Positions 9,366 to 17,385 of a stretch of 35,018 nt of DNA are shown here, one piece after another. Origin of the DNA: Planctomycetota bacterium (GTDB taxonomy: Bacteria; Planctomycetota; Phycisphaerae; WQYP01). Position 1 is the first letter of the stretch, and each line of letters opens with the position of its first letter. The stretch is taken from contig JAJYDW010000041.1 of NCBI GenBank assembly GCA_021790385.1, positions 1-35,018 on the forward strand. Reading direction: 5' to 3'. The notes below the pieces were generated by a model. The model searched no databases and was not told where the DNA came from. It saw only the letters and a list, made by a program, of their open reading frames with translations. Position numbers and translations under genes: made by a program.

Positions 9366-9642
9366 TAGTTGCCAAATCGCCTTAGCCTGCATTCCTGCGG
9401 AAGAAAAAATGTCCATCCATCTCAACGGATCACCACCGAGGCGTCCTTCCAGTCGATATGTATGGCATAGACTCTTGAACCGGTGGTTCACGCACTTTTT
9501 GGCCCACCCGGTGTCACCCGATTTTATATATAGATATCTGTGTTATCCACACCTGCAGGCGTATCCCGTTTGTGAGAATTTCGGTAGTTGCGAACGCCTC
9601 GACCGCATCCCGCGTTTTTAATAAACCATGTTTTATCATTAG

Positions 9643-9682
9643 TCAGTGGTAATGTTATATGATTGATCACTACTCATATTAT
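9643..9682 (+). promoter_or_regulatory. Shared promoter/operator box, copy B (toward GH38)
   Basis: TCAGTGGTAATGTTATAT plus GATT matches copy A at 19 of 22 positions. CTCATATTAT begins exactly 30 nt after the box start, as in the PEP-CTERM promoters. Read as a sigma-70-type promoter this gives GTTATA, 17 nt, TATTAT. The half-dyad ACCATGT at 9625-9631 and TGGT within the box repeat the spacing of the dyad upstream of the regulator gene. Confidence 0.5.
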
Positions 9683-9719
9683 AGAGAGAAAAATAAACAT
9701 ATACGCGATTTAGAGCAAT

Positions 9720-9741
9720 TGAATGGTAATGTAATACTGAA
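9720..9741 (+). promoter_or_regulatory. Possible weak copy of the shared box (B')
   Basis: TGAATGGTAATGTAATACTG matches the other boxes at about 16 of 22 positions, same strand and 77 bp after copy B. It lacks the CTCATATTAT element. It may be an auxiliary site or chance in an AT-rich region. Confidence 0.25.
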
Positions 9742-10196
9742 AATTTAACATTTTTCCTTGCGTCGTGACTCAACACGTGGCATAATTACACCTGCGATCA
9801 GAAGCCCGCAAGCAGATCCGATGTGCGGACCTGCCGTCCACTCAGTTCGGCGATAATTGAGGGAACGGGCACCGGATAAGCGAATGTGACGCTGGCCGTG
9901 TAGCCGCCAAGGACGGACGATTATATTTTACCCGGATAATCTAAATAACAGCCGGAAATTATGGCACTATTAATGCGTCTTGCGACGGCCTGCAGATGTG
10001 CCACAAGTGAATGGTTCTCTGCCATCGGTGATACTCGGCGATCCGATCGTTTTGGGCTATATAAAATTTCGTGTGGACTTGAATTCATTTATTTTTCCCA
10101 TTACCGGGAAGGACACCAAGACCGTGAATTACCCTCTTTGCCCCAAGACACGCTGGTGCTAAGACCGGACGGTCGTTGACAATAAGGCACATAACT

Positions 10197-12593
10197 ATGA
10201 AGAAAATTACGGTTCATCTTATTCCCAATGCCCATCTCGATCCGGTTTGGCTTTGGGATTGGCGCGAGGGGCTTAATGAGGGTATGGCCACCTGCCGGGC
10301 AGTTCTTAACCTGATGGACGAGATTCCGGAATTGACCTTTATTCGGGGCGAAGCAGTCATTTATCAACATCTGGAGCGGCACGACCCTCGAACCTTTCGA
10401 CGTATCCAAAAATATGCTTCTCAGGGTCGTTGGGATGTAGTGGGAGGAACCTGGCTTCAGCCGGACACCAATATGCCGGCAACGGAAACATTTGCCCGGC
10501 ATTTCTGCCATGGCCAAACATATTTCCGGGAGAAATTCGGCAAGCCGGTCAGCGTTGCGTGGGCCGCGGATTCGTTTGGGCACAGCGCGGGCCTACCGGC
10601 AATTCTTCGCCAAGCAAATATTCGGGGATTTGCGTTTACGCGACCGCAGCCGTTTATTCTTCCTATTGCGAAATCCGCCTTCTGGTGGGAGGCTGCAGGC
10701 GGCGCTCGGGTGCTTGCCTATCGTCCGGCGATTGGCTGGTATGGTGCAGAGCGCGATGAAGTGGTGCGACGTTTGGATGAGATCATTGCCACCGCACAGA
10801 AGGATAACCTCGAAAATGTGGGCTGTTTTTTCGGTTTGGGCAACCATGGCGGTGGACCGACGCGCCGCCATCTGGATGACATTGCCCGGTGGTCGCAGAT
10901 GCATCCCGACGTACAAGTCATTTATTCAGGACTGCATCGTTTGTTTAACGCCCTTTATGCTGAAATCGGGCGCAAAGGAGAGCGGTTTCTGCCGACCCAT
11001 CGCGGCGAACTTAATTTTTGCCAACGAGGTTGTTATGCGTCAGTGGCAAAATTCAAATACGCTTACCGGCGAACCGAGGCGATCTTGGCCAGCGCCGAAC
11101 GCACGGATGCTGCAATCAGCGCCGGTCTGCGGTGCAAATCTCCAGGTCTACGGTCAGCCTGGGATTCGGTATTGTTTAATTCCTTCCACGATATTTTACC
11201 AGGATCCAGCATTGAACGGAGCTACGACGAGCAACTGGCGTGGCTGGGTCTGGCGCAACACCAGGCCCAAAGCGTCAGGTTTGACGCCCTCAATGCATTG
11301 TCGCTGCGGTTGGATACCACGGTTCCGCCAACCTCCGCTGATCATCCCACTGCTGTGCCGTTATTAGTATGGAATCCACATCCCTATTCGTTTGTGGGCC
11401 ATGTCGAACTGGAGGCCTGCCTCGACTACAGGCCCATCTGGCCCTATACCGACCGTGTCAACGAATTACCAGTTGAAGTGCGCAGTCCGCAAGGCCATTT
11501 GGTTCCGTTTCAATTGGTGGCCACCGAACACCACGCAATGGTCAACCTGGCGTGGCGCAAACGGGCCATCGTGCCAGTTAGGCTGCCCCCGTTGGGCTGG
11601 AGCGTCTTTACCATGGGCTGGGTAGAGGGGGCAAGGCAATCCCAGCGTGTGCCAGTGCCATTATCCGTGAAAGCTGGTGTCGGCGACAGATACCTGCGTC
11701 TGTGGGACAGCATTAACGTATCCGCCATCACGGTGGAGGACCCATGGGGATCCTGGGGTGGAATGGACGACCCGCTCGAATCGCGAAACCTTTCTGTGGT
11801 GCGCGACACATGGAAGATCAGCCGCGTGGCAACATTGGAGCATGGCCCGGAGCGATCAAGACTATGGGTGGAGATGCTGGGGGGCGATTCGCGCCTTGAG
11901 TTACAGGTATCGCAATGCCGTGGAAGAAATACCATTGATTTTTGCGCACGCCTTCTCTGGAACCAGCGCGGTGCGCGGTTGAAGCTGGTATTCTCCGGTG
12001 CCGGAGAGCGTGCAGATTTTGATGTGCCCGGCGGCACCATTACGCGCGGACCGCTGGGCGAAGTGCCGGGCGGACGATGGGTGAGAACTGCAAGCTTTGG
12101 TTTCATCAGCGATTCATTGTATGGCTTTGACCTCACGGACGGTGAATTACGCGCTACGATTGTGCGCGCCAGCCGGTATTGCGACGACACTAAGGCCGAT
12201 CAGGATACGACTCCGTGGTTACCGGCTACTGATGCCGGCGAATTGCGGTTTCGTTTTGCTGTAACGCCTCCCGATGCCGATTTGCCACGGCTTGCGCGGG
12301 AACTTGAGCAGCCGCCCTTGGTTCTGCTGGTGCCTGCGAAGAAGGGACCACTGGCCCGGCAAGGCTCATTTCTTGAACTGTCGCCAAGATCATTGCAAAT
12401 CTTGGCGCTGAAGCGAGCCGAAGATGGCCGCGGGCTTATCCTGCGGGTCCAAGAATCAAAAGGCCGGAAAGTGCAGGGACGTCTGACCTGGCTGGGCCAG
12501 CGATTGGATTTAGGAGAAATCGCGGCCTGGGAAATAGCCACATGGCGAGTTCTGGGCCATAAGGCTACGCGCACGAGCATTTTGGAACGGTGA
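10197..12593 (+). CDS. GH38 alpha-mannosidase-like glycoside hydrolase
   Basis: Retaining alpha-mannosidase family, 798 residues from ATG 10197; an in-frame TTG at 10176 is possible but AAGG sits about 10 nt before the ATG. The N-terminal catalytic barrel shows the zinc-ligand motif HLD at residues 13-15 (PNAHLDPVWLWDW), the expected nucleophile Asp125 in AWAADSFGHSAGLP, a glycine loop GLGNHGGGPT near 214-223, and the family motif FHDILPGSSIE near 330. The C-terminal beta-rich half is typical. No signal peptide is visible, so it probably acts in the cytoplasm on imported oligosaccharide, matching the divergent ABC importer. Exact linkage is not predictable. First gene of the rightward cluster; Gfo/Idh gene starts 16 bp after its stop. 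Confidence 0.93.
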   Translation: MKKITVHLIPNAHLDPVWLWDWREGLNEGMATCRAVLNLMDEIPELTFIRGEAVIYQHLERHDPRTFRRIQKYASQGRWDVVGGTWLQPDTNMPATETFARHFCHGQTYFREKFGKPVSVAWAADSFGHSAGLPAILRQANIRGFAFTRPQPFILPIAKSAFWWEAAGGARVLAYRPAIGWYGAERDEVVRRLDEIIATAQKDNLENVGCFFGLGNHGGGPTRRHLDDIARWSQMHPDVQVIYSGLHRLFNALYAEIGRKGERFLPTHRGELNFCQRGCYASVAKFKYAYRRTEAILASAERTDAAISAGLRCKSPGLRSAWDSVLFNSFHDILPGSSIERSYDEQLAWLGLAQHQAQSVRFDALNALSLRLDTTVPPTSADHPTAVPLLVWNPHPYSFVGHVELEACLDYRPIWPYTDRVNELPVEVRSPQGHLVPFQLVATEHHAMVNLAWRKRAIVPVRLPPLGWSVFTMGWVEGARQSQRVPVPLSVKAGVGDRYLRLWDSINVSAITVEDPWGSWGGMDDPLESRNLSVVRDTWKISRVATLEHGPERSRLWVEMLGGDSRLELQVSQCRGRNTIDFCARLLWNQRGARLKLVFSGAGERADFDVPGGTITRGPLGEVPGGRWVRTASFGFISDSLYGFDLTDGELRATIVRASRYCDDTKADQDTTPWLPATDAGELRFRFAVTPPDADLPRLARELEQPPLVLLVPAKKGPLARQGSFLELSPRSLQILALKRAEDGRGLILRVQESKGRKVQGRLTWLGQRLDLGEIAAWEIATWRVLGHKATRTSILER

Positions 12594-12609
12594 ATAAAGG
12601 GAATAACTC

Positions 12610-13689
12610 ATGTCAAACGCAATAACACTGGGTGTAATTGGAACTGGAACGATTGCTGAATTTCATTTCAAAGCTTTTGCTCAATCCAAGACGCCTATCG
12701 CTATTATCTCGGACATAAATCGGGCGCGTGCGGAACCGTATCTGAAGGCCTTTGGGGCCGCCTACGCCACGGATTTTCACCAGGTGATCGCAACGCCGGA
12801 TGTCAACGTGGTGGTGTGCCTTACACCGTCCAAATTCCATTATGAAATCGTCAAGGGCGCGCTGGACGCGGGTAAGCATGTTATTTGTGAGAAGACATTG
12901 ACGCTGTCGGCGGCGGAATCCCTCGAACTGGCGCGCCTGGCCGAAAAGAAGGGATTGCTGTTATTTACCAGTTACATGAAACGGTTTTTTCCCGCGGTGA
13001 AAAAGGCCAAAGAACTGATGCCGGCTTTGGGCCATATCACGAGCGTATATGCCTGGAGCTATCAGGGAATGGGCATGGACATTCAAACCGGCGAGATTCC
13101 GGAATCCTGCCGACGGATCGGTGGTGGCGATTCGGCATTAAAACAGCTTATAGGCGGCGGAATTCTGGTGGCGGGCGGCAGCCATATTCTGGATTTGCTG
13201 CTCCATCTGGTAGGCAAGCCGCAACGCGTCTTGGGGATGGTTCACCGGCGGCCTGGGTTAGATGTTGATTTTCTGGCCCATGCCATGATGCAACTTCCTG
13301 CGGGCGGGGTGATTCACCTGGAAGCCAACTGGCATCCGCTAAAAAAGATCGGCTACGAGCAGCGCGGCTGGGACGAAGGTCTTGAAATCAGCGGGGTCAA
13401 TGGACGATTAATTTTGAACACTCCCGTCTGGAACCAGCCGGAACACAACGCTGCGCAGTTGAGTTTTTATGATAATCAGACTCAGACTTGGACGGATTTT
13501 CGTTTTGATATTGTCAATCCGTTTGTCGAGGCGGAGGGGTATTTTCTTTCGTGCATTGCAGCGGGGCGGCAGGATGATTACGACCGATACGTTGGCTACA
13601 GGGTGGATCACCTGCTGGAATTAATACAACTATCATCCAATCAGGGCACAGTGGTAGATGTGCGTTGGGAGGATGAAGGCGAATCATAA
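12610..13689 (+). CDS. Gfo/Idh/MocA-family NAD(P)-dependent oxidoreductase
   Basis: A 359-residue sugar dehydrogenase-type enzyme. GVIGTGTIAEFHFKAF (from residue 8) is the Rossmann dinucleotide loop. The usual EKP is EKT here (Glu94, Lys95, Thr96), so the conserved lysine is kept but the proline is lost. GGGILVAGGSHILDLLLHL near residue 185 supplies the family histidine, with a Gly where many members have Asp. AAAGGGA precedes the ATG. It follows GH38 by 16 bp and is surely cotranscribed; it would oxidise or rearrange the released sugar, as in other planctomycete glycan loci, but the substrate is unknown. Confidence 0.92.
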   Translation: MSNAITLGVIGTGTIAEFHFKAFAQSKTPIAIISDINRARAEPYLKAFGAAYATDFHQVIATPDVNVVVCLTPSKFHYEIVKGALDAGKHVICEKTLTLSAAESLELARLAEKKGLLLFTSYMKRFFPAVKKAKELMPALGHITSVYAWSYQGMGMDIQTGEIPESCRRIGGGDSALKQLIGGGILVAGGSHILDLLLHLVGKPQRVLGMVHRRPGLDVDFLAHAMMQLPAGGVIHLEANWHPLKKIGYEQRGWDEGLEISGVNGRLILNTPVWNQPEHNAAQLSFYDNQTQTWTDFRFDIVNPFVEAEGYFLSCIAAGRQDDYDRYVGYRVDHLLELIQLSSNQGTVVDVRWEDEGES

Positions 13690-13752
13690 TGAGCGGCGCT
13701 TGCTGATTCATTGAACCGTTTGGCGGGCTGGCGGCCAACGTCGGCACGCCAG

Positions 13753-13780
13753 CACCATGTTGATGTTTACAGACATGGTG
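13753..13780. promoter_or_regulatory. Inverted repeat upstream of the regulator gene (candidate operator)
   Basis: CACCATGT and ACATGGTG are perfect 8-bp inverted arms separated by 12 nt, centred about 90 bp before the regulator start codon and 64-91 bp after the oxidoreductase stop. GntR-fold repressors bind such dyads as dimers, so autoregulation is plausible. Copy B of the shared box has ACCATGT and TGGT at the same separation. Confidence 0.45.
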
Positions 13781-13856
13781 GAATTTTGTCGAGGTTCCCG
13801 CGATCATGTTGCCTTGGCTTTTCCTTCCTGGTGAGGAAAGGCCCGTGGAGTTGCAT

Positions 13857-15008
13857 ATGCGTACCGCGAAAAAGGCTAATGTTGTCTATTCTTACCTCCT
13901 GCATGGGATTGAAGCTGGAAAGTTTCGAATCGGTGAGCGAATCCCGGCCGAGCGGGACTTGGCGGCACAATTTAATCTTGCACGGCCGACAGTTACCGCC
14001 GCAATCCGCCGCCTGGTTAAGGAAAATATGATTCGTCGCGGTCGGCGAACCGGGTCGGTCGTGATGAACCTTCCACCGCGAAAGTCGCGAACCTTTGGAG
14101 CCATCATCATGGGCTTGGTGCGCCAGCCTCAGGAGCAATCCATTTTTAATGCCGTGGGCAACGCCATATCCTATTGTGCAGCCAGCGACCATTCAGTCGT
14201 GCTGCTGCAAGATCCCTCTTGGGGGGACGATCCAAAAATGCCCGGCATGGCGGAGCGGTATCGCTCGATCACCGACCAATTTATAGCGCGCAAGGTGGAT
14301 GGCGTATTCCTCATGCCGCAATGGATCATGCCTGATCAACAGATTTCCGCATCGGCCGAGATTGCAGAAAAATTGGAGCACGCCGCGATTCCCGTGGTGC
14401 TTATAGATGCCGATATTGTCCGGTATCCGGCCCGCAGCCATTTCGATCTTGTCGGCATTGACAACTTTCATTCCGGTTATATTCTGGCCACGCATTTCCT
14501 TAAGTTAGGCTGCAGGAAAATTGACTTTTTCGCATTGGCTACACGCCACCCGACGCAGGAAGCCCGCATCGCGGGATATTTGAACGCCATGGAAACCTTT
14601 GGCCTGCATCCTGATGCCGCTTGTATTCACCACGGTAATTTGCTTGACGGTGGATTTGTGCTGCCTATCCTTCACCAGCGCCGCCCAGAAGCCATCCTGG
14701 TCGCCAACGACCTTCGGGCGGCAGCGATCATGCGGCTGGTGTTACAGGATGGAATCAAGGTTCCGGATGAATTACGTATAGGAGGATTTGATGACATGCC
14801 TTTGGCCGCACATCTATCCGTTCCCCTGACCACCATCAGACAGCCTGCAGTGAGCATCGGTTCGATCGCCTATCATACGCTGCTCAAGCGGATCAACGAC
14901 CCCGGCCTTGCACCAATGCATACGGATTTAAATAGTGAATTGGTGGTCCGTGCATCCTCCGGTACACGCGTTGCCACCCACGCTCGAACCGACAGAACCA
15001 GGATCTAA
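13857..15008 (+). CDS. GntR/LacI-hybrid transcriptional regulator (AraR-like architecture)
   Basis: Start chosen at ATG 13857 because GTGGAG lies 6 nt upstream; an in-frame ATG at 13806 lacks a site. 383 residues. Residues about 4-70 form a GntR winged helix (YSYLLHGIEAGKFRIGERIP, then AERDLAAQF and a recognition helix starting ARPTVTAAIRRL). Residues about 80-365 are a LacI-type periplasmic-binding-like sugar sensor (IPVVLIDADI, AILVANDLRAAAIMRL, IGGFDDMPLAAHLSVPLTTI). This is the arrangement of AraR-like repressors that leave DNA when sugar binds. Its position between the catabolic genes and the PEP-CTERM genes makes it the likely local regulator. Its last 23 codons fall inside the 1300-bp repeat. 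Confidence 0.92.
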   Translation: MRTAKKANVVYSYLLHGIEAGKFRIGERIPAERDLAAQFNLARPTVTAAIRRLVKENMIRRGRRTGSVVMNLPPRKSRTFGAIIMGLVRQPQEQSIFNAVGNAISYCAASDHSVVLLQDPSWGDDPKMPGMAERYRSITDQFIARKVDGVFLMPQWIMPDQQISASAEIAEKLEHAAIPVVLIDADIVRYPARSHFDLVGIDNFHSGYILATHFLKLGCRKIDFFALATRHPTQEARIAGYLNAMETFGLHPDAACIHHGNLLDGGFVLPILHQRRPEAILVANDLRAAAIMRLVLQDGIKVPDELRIGGFDDMPLAAHLSVPLTTIRQPAVSIGSIAYHTLLKRINDPGLAPMHTDLNSELVVRASSGTRVATHARTDRTRI

Positions 15009-15010
15009 AA

Positions 15011-15115
15011 ATGCTTGAACGCGCCCGCCCTAAAGCCAAACCCGATAGCTACCTACGCCCCATCCAACATCCCCGTGGTTCCGATAAATCACATTTTAAT
15101 GTCAATCAATGGTAA
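15011..15115 (+). CDS. Possible 34-residue small protein
   Basis: ATG 2 nt after the regulator stop, with AGGA 7 nt upstream, opens a 34-codon frame ending in TAA inside the shared promoter box. The peptide is basic and Pro-rich (starts MLERARPKAKPDSYLRPIQH). The good ribosome site and coupling position argue for translation, but there is no homology I recognise and the frame could be chance. An identical copy is at 20598-20702. Confidence 0.3.
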   Translation: MLERARPKAKPDSYLRPIQHPRGSDKSHFNVNQW

Positions 15116-15145
15116 GGTTAAATCACTTCATTTTTCTCATATTAT
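15106..15145 (+). promoter_or_regulatory. Shared promoter/operator box, copy C (PEP-CTERM gene 1)
   Basis: TCAATGGTAAGGTTAAAT plus CACT, followed by CTCATATTAT starting 30 nt after the box start. As a promoter it gives GTTAAA (15117-15122), 17 nt, TATTAT (15140-15145), with transcription expected near 15152 and a leader of about 197 nt. The same element is at copies A, B and D. Confidence 0.55.
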
Positions 15146-15264
15146 TTAGAATAACGCAATAACCTTGTGGCCGATTCACCGTGAGTGGATAGGTCATCGA
15201 AAATGGATGCGTTTTTTTCTTGCATCGCCATCTATCGCATGGAATAATTGATATTTGATATCCG

Positions 15265-15336
15265 CACCCCGTTCGGTGTGTGGGACCGCAACCCGCCCGG
15301 TTCGGCGGGTAAATCAGAGAGGCTCCCGGCGGGAGC
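15265..15336 (+). promoter_or_regulatory. Three-hairpin 5' leader of PEP-CTERM gene 1
   Basis: Three stem-loops in a row: CACC/GGTG (15265-15278, 4 bp), ACCCGCC/GGCGGGT with a 6-nt loop (15291-15310, 7 bp) and GCTCCC/GGGAGC with a 3-nt loop (15322-15336, 6 bp). The linkers are GGGACCGCA and AAATCAGAGAG. The third stem ends one or two bases before AAGGAG (15338-15343), which lies 5 nt before the ATG. It could control ribosome access or mRNA stability. I cannot match it to a known riboswitch class. Confidence 0.45.
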
Positions 15337-15348
15337 AAAGGAGTTTTT

Positions 15349-16170
15349 ATGTTGTTCGATTTACTTGCCCGTTCGTCTTATGCAGCCCGGCTTGGCGCTG
15401 CCGCTATCGCCGTGGCCGCAACATCCGGCTTGGCCGGTACGGCTACCGCCTCTACGGTTGTCGCAGATTGGACGCTCAATGCCGCACCCGTGGCCGGCGG
15501 TGGATATGTTGGCTATTACATCTTTCAAACGGGCCAGGGCTATGTTTCCTTGGACGCCACGGGAAACTTTAATAGTCTGTACGAGGCCTATCGACCTACA
15601 CCGACTGCCGGCCCGCAGATCGGTAGCGCGCCCACCGCTGTATCAACACTATTTAATGGCGGCGGCTATTATGGCAACAATAACCCTTTAGCATTGGATG
15701 CGGCCGCCGGCAATAATTACTCCATCAGCCTCTACACTGAATCAACGGTTGCCTCGCAAAATGAATACGCCTTCCTCACTGGCGGCGGAGACAGCAGCCC
15801 CGGTAGTCTTGATATTGGGATGAGCGGGACGTCCTGGGTCGCCAACTACGATACCCCTTCGGGCCTCGTGTCCCTCGGTTCCACACCGGCAGTGATAAAC
15901 GACGCCTACCATCTGGTGGTCAATGATAACTCCGGAGCATTATCATTTCTCGTTAATGGAGTGGATGTCACGCCCGGCGGCAGTGTAAGCAACAGCGGTA
16001 CGCTCGATTTTTCCGGGGACTATATTGGCATTCAACCTGGCGGCTTAAGTGGTTATAACGGGTACATTAGTGATATCACCGTTACCACACCGGCACCGGA
16101 GCCGGCGGCCCTGGGCATGATGGGCGCGGGGGCGATGGGCATACTCTTACTGCGTCGCCGGAGGGCCTGA
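15349..16170 (+). CDS. PEP-CTERM-tailed secreted protein, copy 1
   Basis: A 273-residue exported protein. Residues about 14-34 form a signal peptide ending TATAS. The middle (about 35-245) is Gly/Asn/Ser-rich and beta-strand-like, resembling concanavalin/LamG-type folds seen in such proteins, with no catalytic motif I recognise. The C-terminus has APEPAALGMMG, a hydrophobic stretch and RRRR, the tripartite PEP-CTERM signal used for sorting by exosortase in EPS-producing bacteria; here it is the short variant common in Planctomycetota. AAGGAG 5 nt upstream gives strong initiation. A fully identical gene is at 20936-21757. Likely cell-surface or matrix protein; role in the glycan locus is inferred from position only. 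Confidence 0.88.
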   Translation: MLFDLLARSSYAARLGAAAIAVAATSGLAGTATASTVVADWTLNAAPVAGGGYVGYYIFQTGQGYVSLDATGNFNSLYEAYRPTPTAGPQIGSAPTAVSTLFNGGGYYGNNNPLALDAAAGNNYSISLYTESTVASQNEYAFLTGGGDSSPGSLDIGMSGTSWVANYDTPSGLVSLGSTPAVINDAYHLVVNDNSGALSFLVNGVDVTPGGSVSNSGTLDFSGDYIGIQPGGLSGYNGYISDITVTTPAPEPAALGMMGAGAMGILLLRRRRA

Positions 16171-16248
16171 TCGGTTGAGGGGATGGGAGGATATTGACGC
16201 CATTTGGTCGCCTGGTGTTTTCCTGATTTCGGAAAAAGGAGTTGTGCT

Positions 16249-17220
16249 GTGAGTATCTACCCGACTGGTTGTGCTCGCCCCGATGCGCGTCAATCGGTAA
16301 AATCTGGGGCGAATCCGTGCGATGACCAACGGTTGGCAGGCTTTCGGCATAGGCTTACGTCGCACGCCACCACAGTATCGACACGCCGTGGCACTGCTTT
16401 TACCCTCGTGGAGCTTCTGGTGGTGATTGCAATCATCGCCATTCTCATTGCGTTACTCCTCCCGGCCTTGGCTGGGGCCAGACGCGAGTCTAACAGCATC
16501 TTGTGCGCCTCCAACCTGCGACAGTTGGGTACCGCCTATCAGGAATACACGCAATCGTCCGCTGCGGTTACACGTGGGTTTGCGTATACCACATCATTTG
16601 ACAGTGGTCAGTGGGCTATATTTCTGGCCCCAATGTTCGGTGAGAACCTTGCTGAAACTAACCCAGCATTCACCATTCCGGCTGCCGAACGGGCAGTCTT
16701 GATGTGTCCCAGCGCACCCACCCCGGCTCCCACCACAATCCCCGGCTATGGAAGCGATGTGTATGGAACCTCCACCGGAGCTTGGCTTCAAGACGTGAAT
16801 CCCGGAAACGTCCCAGGACTGGATCAGTTGGAGTCGGGGTATGGGTTTAACGGCTGGATGTTCAACTGGGCTACCAGTACACCTGCGATGCAATCAATTC
16901 TTCAAAGCTGGGGCGTTGGTGATTCTAATAATTACTGGAGCCAGGGCCAAGCTTCTGCGGGAGCCCAGACACCCCTGCTTTGTGACGGCGATTGGATGAC
17001 ATTTTGGCCAGAGGCCTATACCCCACCACCAACGAGTGTTGAGGAGCCGGGATTATTCTGGGCCATGCCGGCGGTCAATCGCCATGATGGTGCTATCAAC
17101 GTCGCCTTCTGTGATGACCATGTGGAACGGGTGGCGCTGGGCGATCTGTGGACACTGGACTGGCATCCTGATTTTGTGCCCAAGTTGCCGTGGGGTGGCT
17201 ATCCGCCGCCGGTTCAGTGA
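16249..17220 (+). CDS. Pseudopilin-like protein with H-X9-DG-type C-terminus
   Basis: Start chosen at GTG 16249 because GGAG lies 7 nt upstream; the frame also opens at TTG 16204. 323 residues. A long pre-sequence of about 45 residues is followed by [17 protein letters not shown], the type IV pilin/type II secretion prepilin helix with the conserved Glu5; the residue before the cleavage point is Ala rather than the usual Gly. The tail [18 protein letters not shown] is the H-X9-DG-type motif with DD in place of DG. This is the large DUF1559-like surface protein family of planctomycetes. It starts 78 bp after PEP-CTERM gene 1. Its N-terminus resembles the short stump after PEP-CTERM gene 2. Confidence 0.87.
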   Translation: MSIYPTGCARPDARQSVKSGANPCDDQRLAGFRHRLTSHATTVSTRRGTAFTLVELLVVIAIIAILIALLLPALAGARRESNSILCASNLRQLGTAYQEYTQSSAAVTRGFAYTTSFDSGQWAIFLAPMFGENLAETNPAFTIPAAERAVLMCPSAPTPAPTTIPGYGSDVYGTSTGAWLQDVNPGNVPGLDQLESGYGFNGWMFNWATSTPAMQSILQSWGVGDSNNYWSQGQASAGAQTPLLCDGDWMTFWPEAYTPPPTSVEEPGLFWAMPAVNRHDGAINVAFCDDHVERVALGDLWTLDWHPDFVPKLPWGGYPPPVQ

Positions 17221-17326
17221 GTTCGGGCTGGCACACCACCGCGATGTCTCTAGATGCGCTCGTAGGTTCTGCGTGGGCAGGCCCAATGATGTCATCAGAG
17301 GTTGGCGGCACTTTCATGATAACGCA

Positions 17327-17342
17327 CGCGACTGCAGTCGCG
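17327..17342. promoter_or_regulatory. 16-bp perfect palindrome before the beta-helix gene
   Basis: CGCGACTGCAGTCGCG, 44-59 bp before the ATG of the beta-helix lipoprotein. It could be an operator or a short attenuating hairpin in the 5' leader. There is no T-tract, so an intrinsic terminator is unlikely. Confidence 0.35.
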
Positions 17343-17385
17343 ATATCAATCCAGCTTCCGAATCGATTTGAAAGGATCCCAAGTT

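Larger units (their letters stand above)
9004..10196. other. Divergent regulatory region between the ABC operon and the GH38 cluster
   Basis: About 1.2 kb without a supported gene; short ORFs here lack coding character. The part 9250-9760 is clearly AT-rich compared with its neighbours. It contains one minus-oriented and two plus-oriented copies of a shared box (listed separately), an ATATGA/TCATAT inverted repeat at 9657-9679 spanning the -10-like element, and a half-dyad ACCATGT at 9625-9631. The length leaves leaders of about 300 nt for the ABC operon and about 500 nt for the GH38 gene if the boxes mark promoters. Confidence 0.6.
14938..16237 (+). repeat. Perfect 1300-bp direct repeat, copy 1
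   Basis: Identical to 20525-21824 at constant offset 5587; I found no mismatch while reading both copies, and the encoded proteins are identical. It begins in the regulator's C-terminal codons and ends in the spacer just before the Shine-Dalgarno sequence of the pseudopilin-like gene. It contains the shared promoter, the hairpin leader, the 34-codon ORF and the full PEP-CTERM gene. Confidence 0.95.

Noticed and set aside
9543-9551. TTATCCACA, a perfect DnaA box
   Set aside because: A single box with no others nearby and no origin-type gene context; chance occurrence in 35 kb is likely.
9319-9621. 100-codon frame in the divergent regulatory gap
   Set aside because: Overlaps the shared box, lacks a ribosome site and has no recognisable motif.
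15265-15336. Cobalamin or c-di-GMP riboswitch
   Set aside because: The linkers recall parts of cobalamin elements, but the core helices and conserved blocks are missing and the gene is not a typical target.
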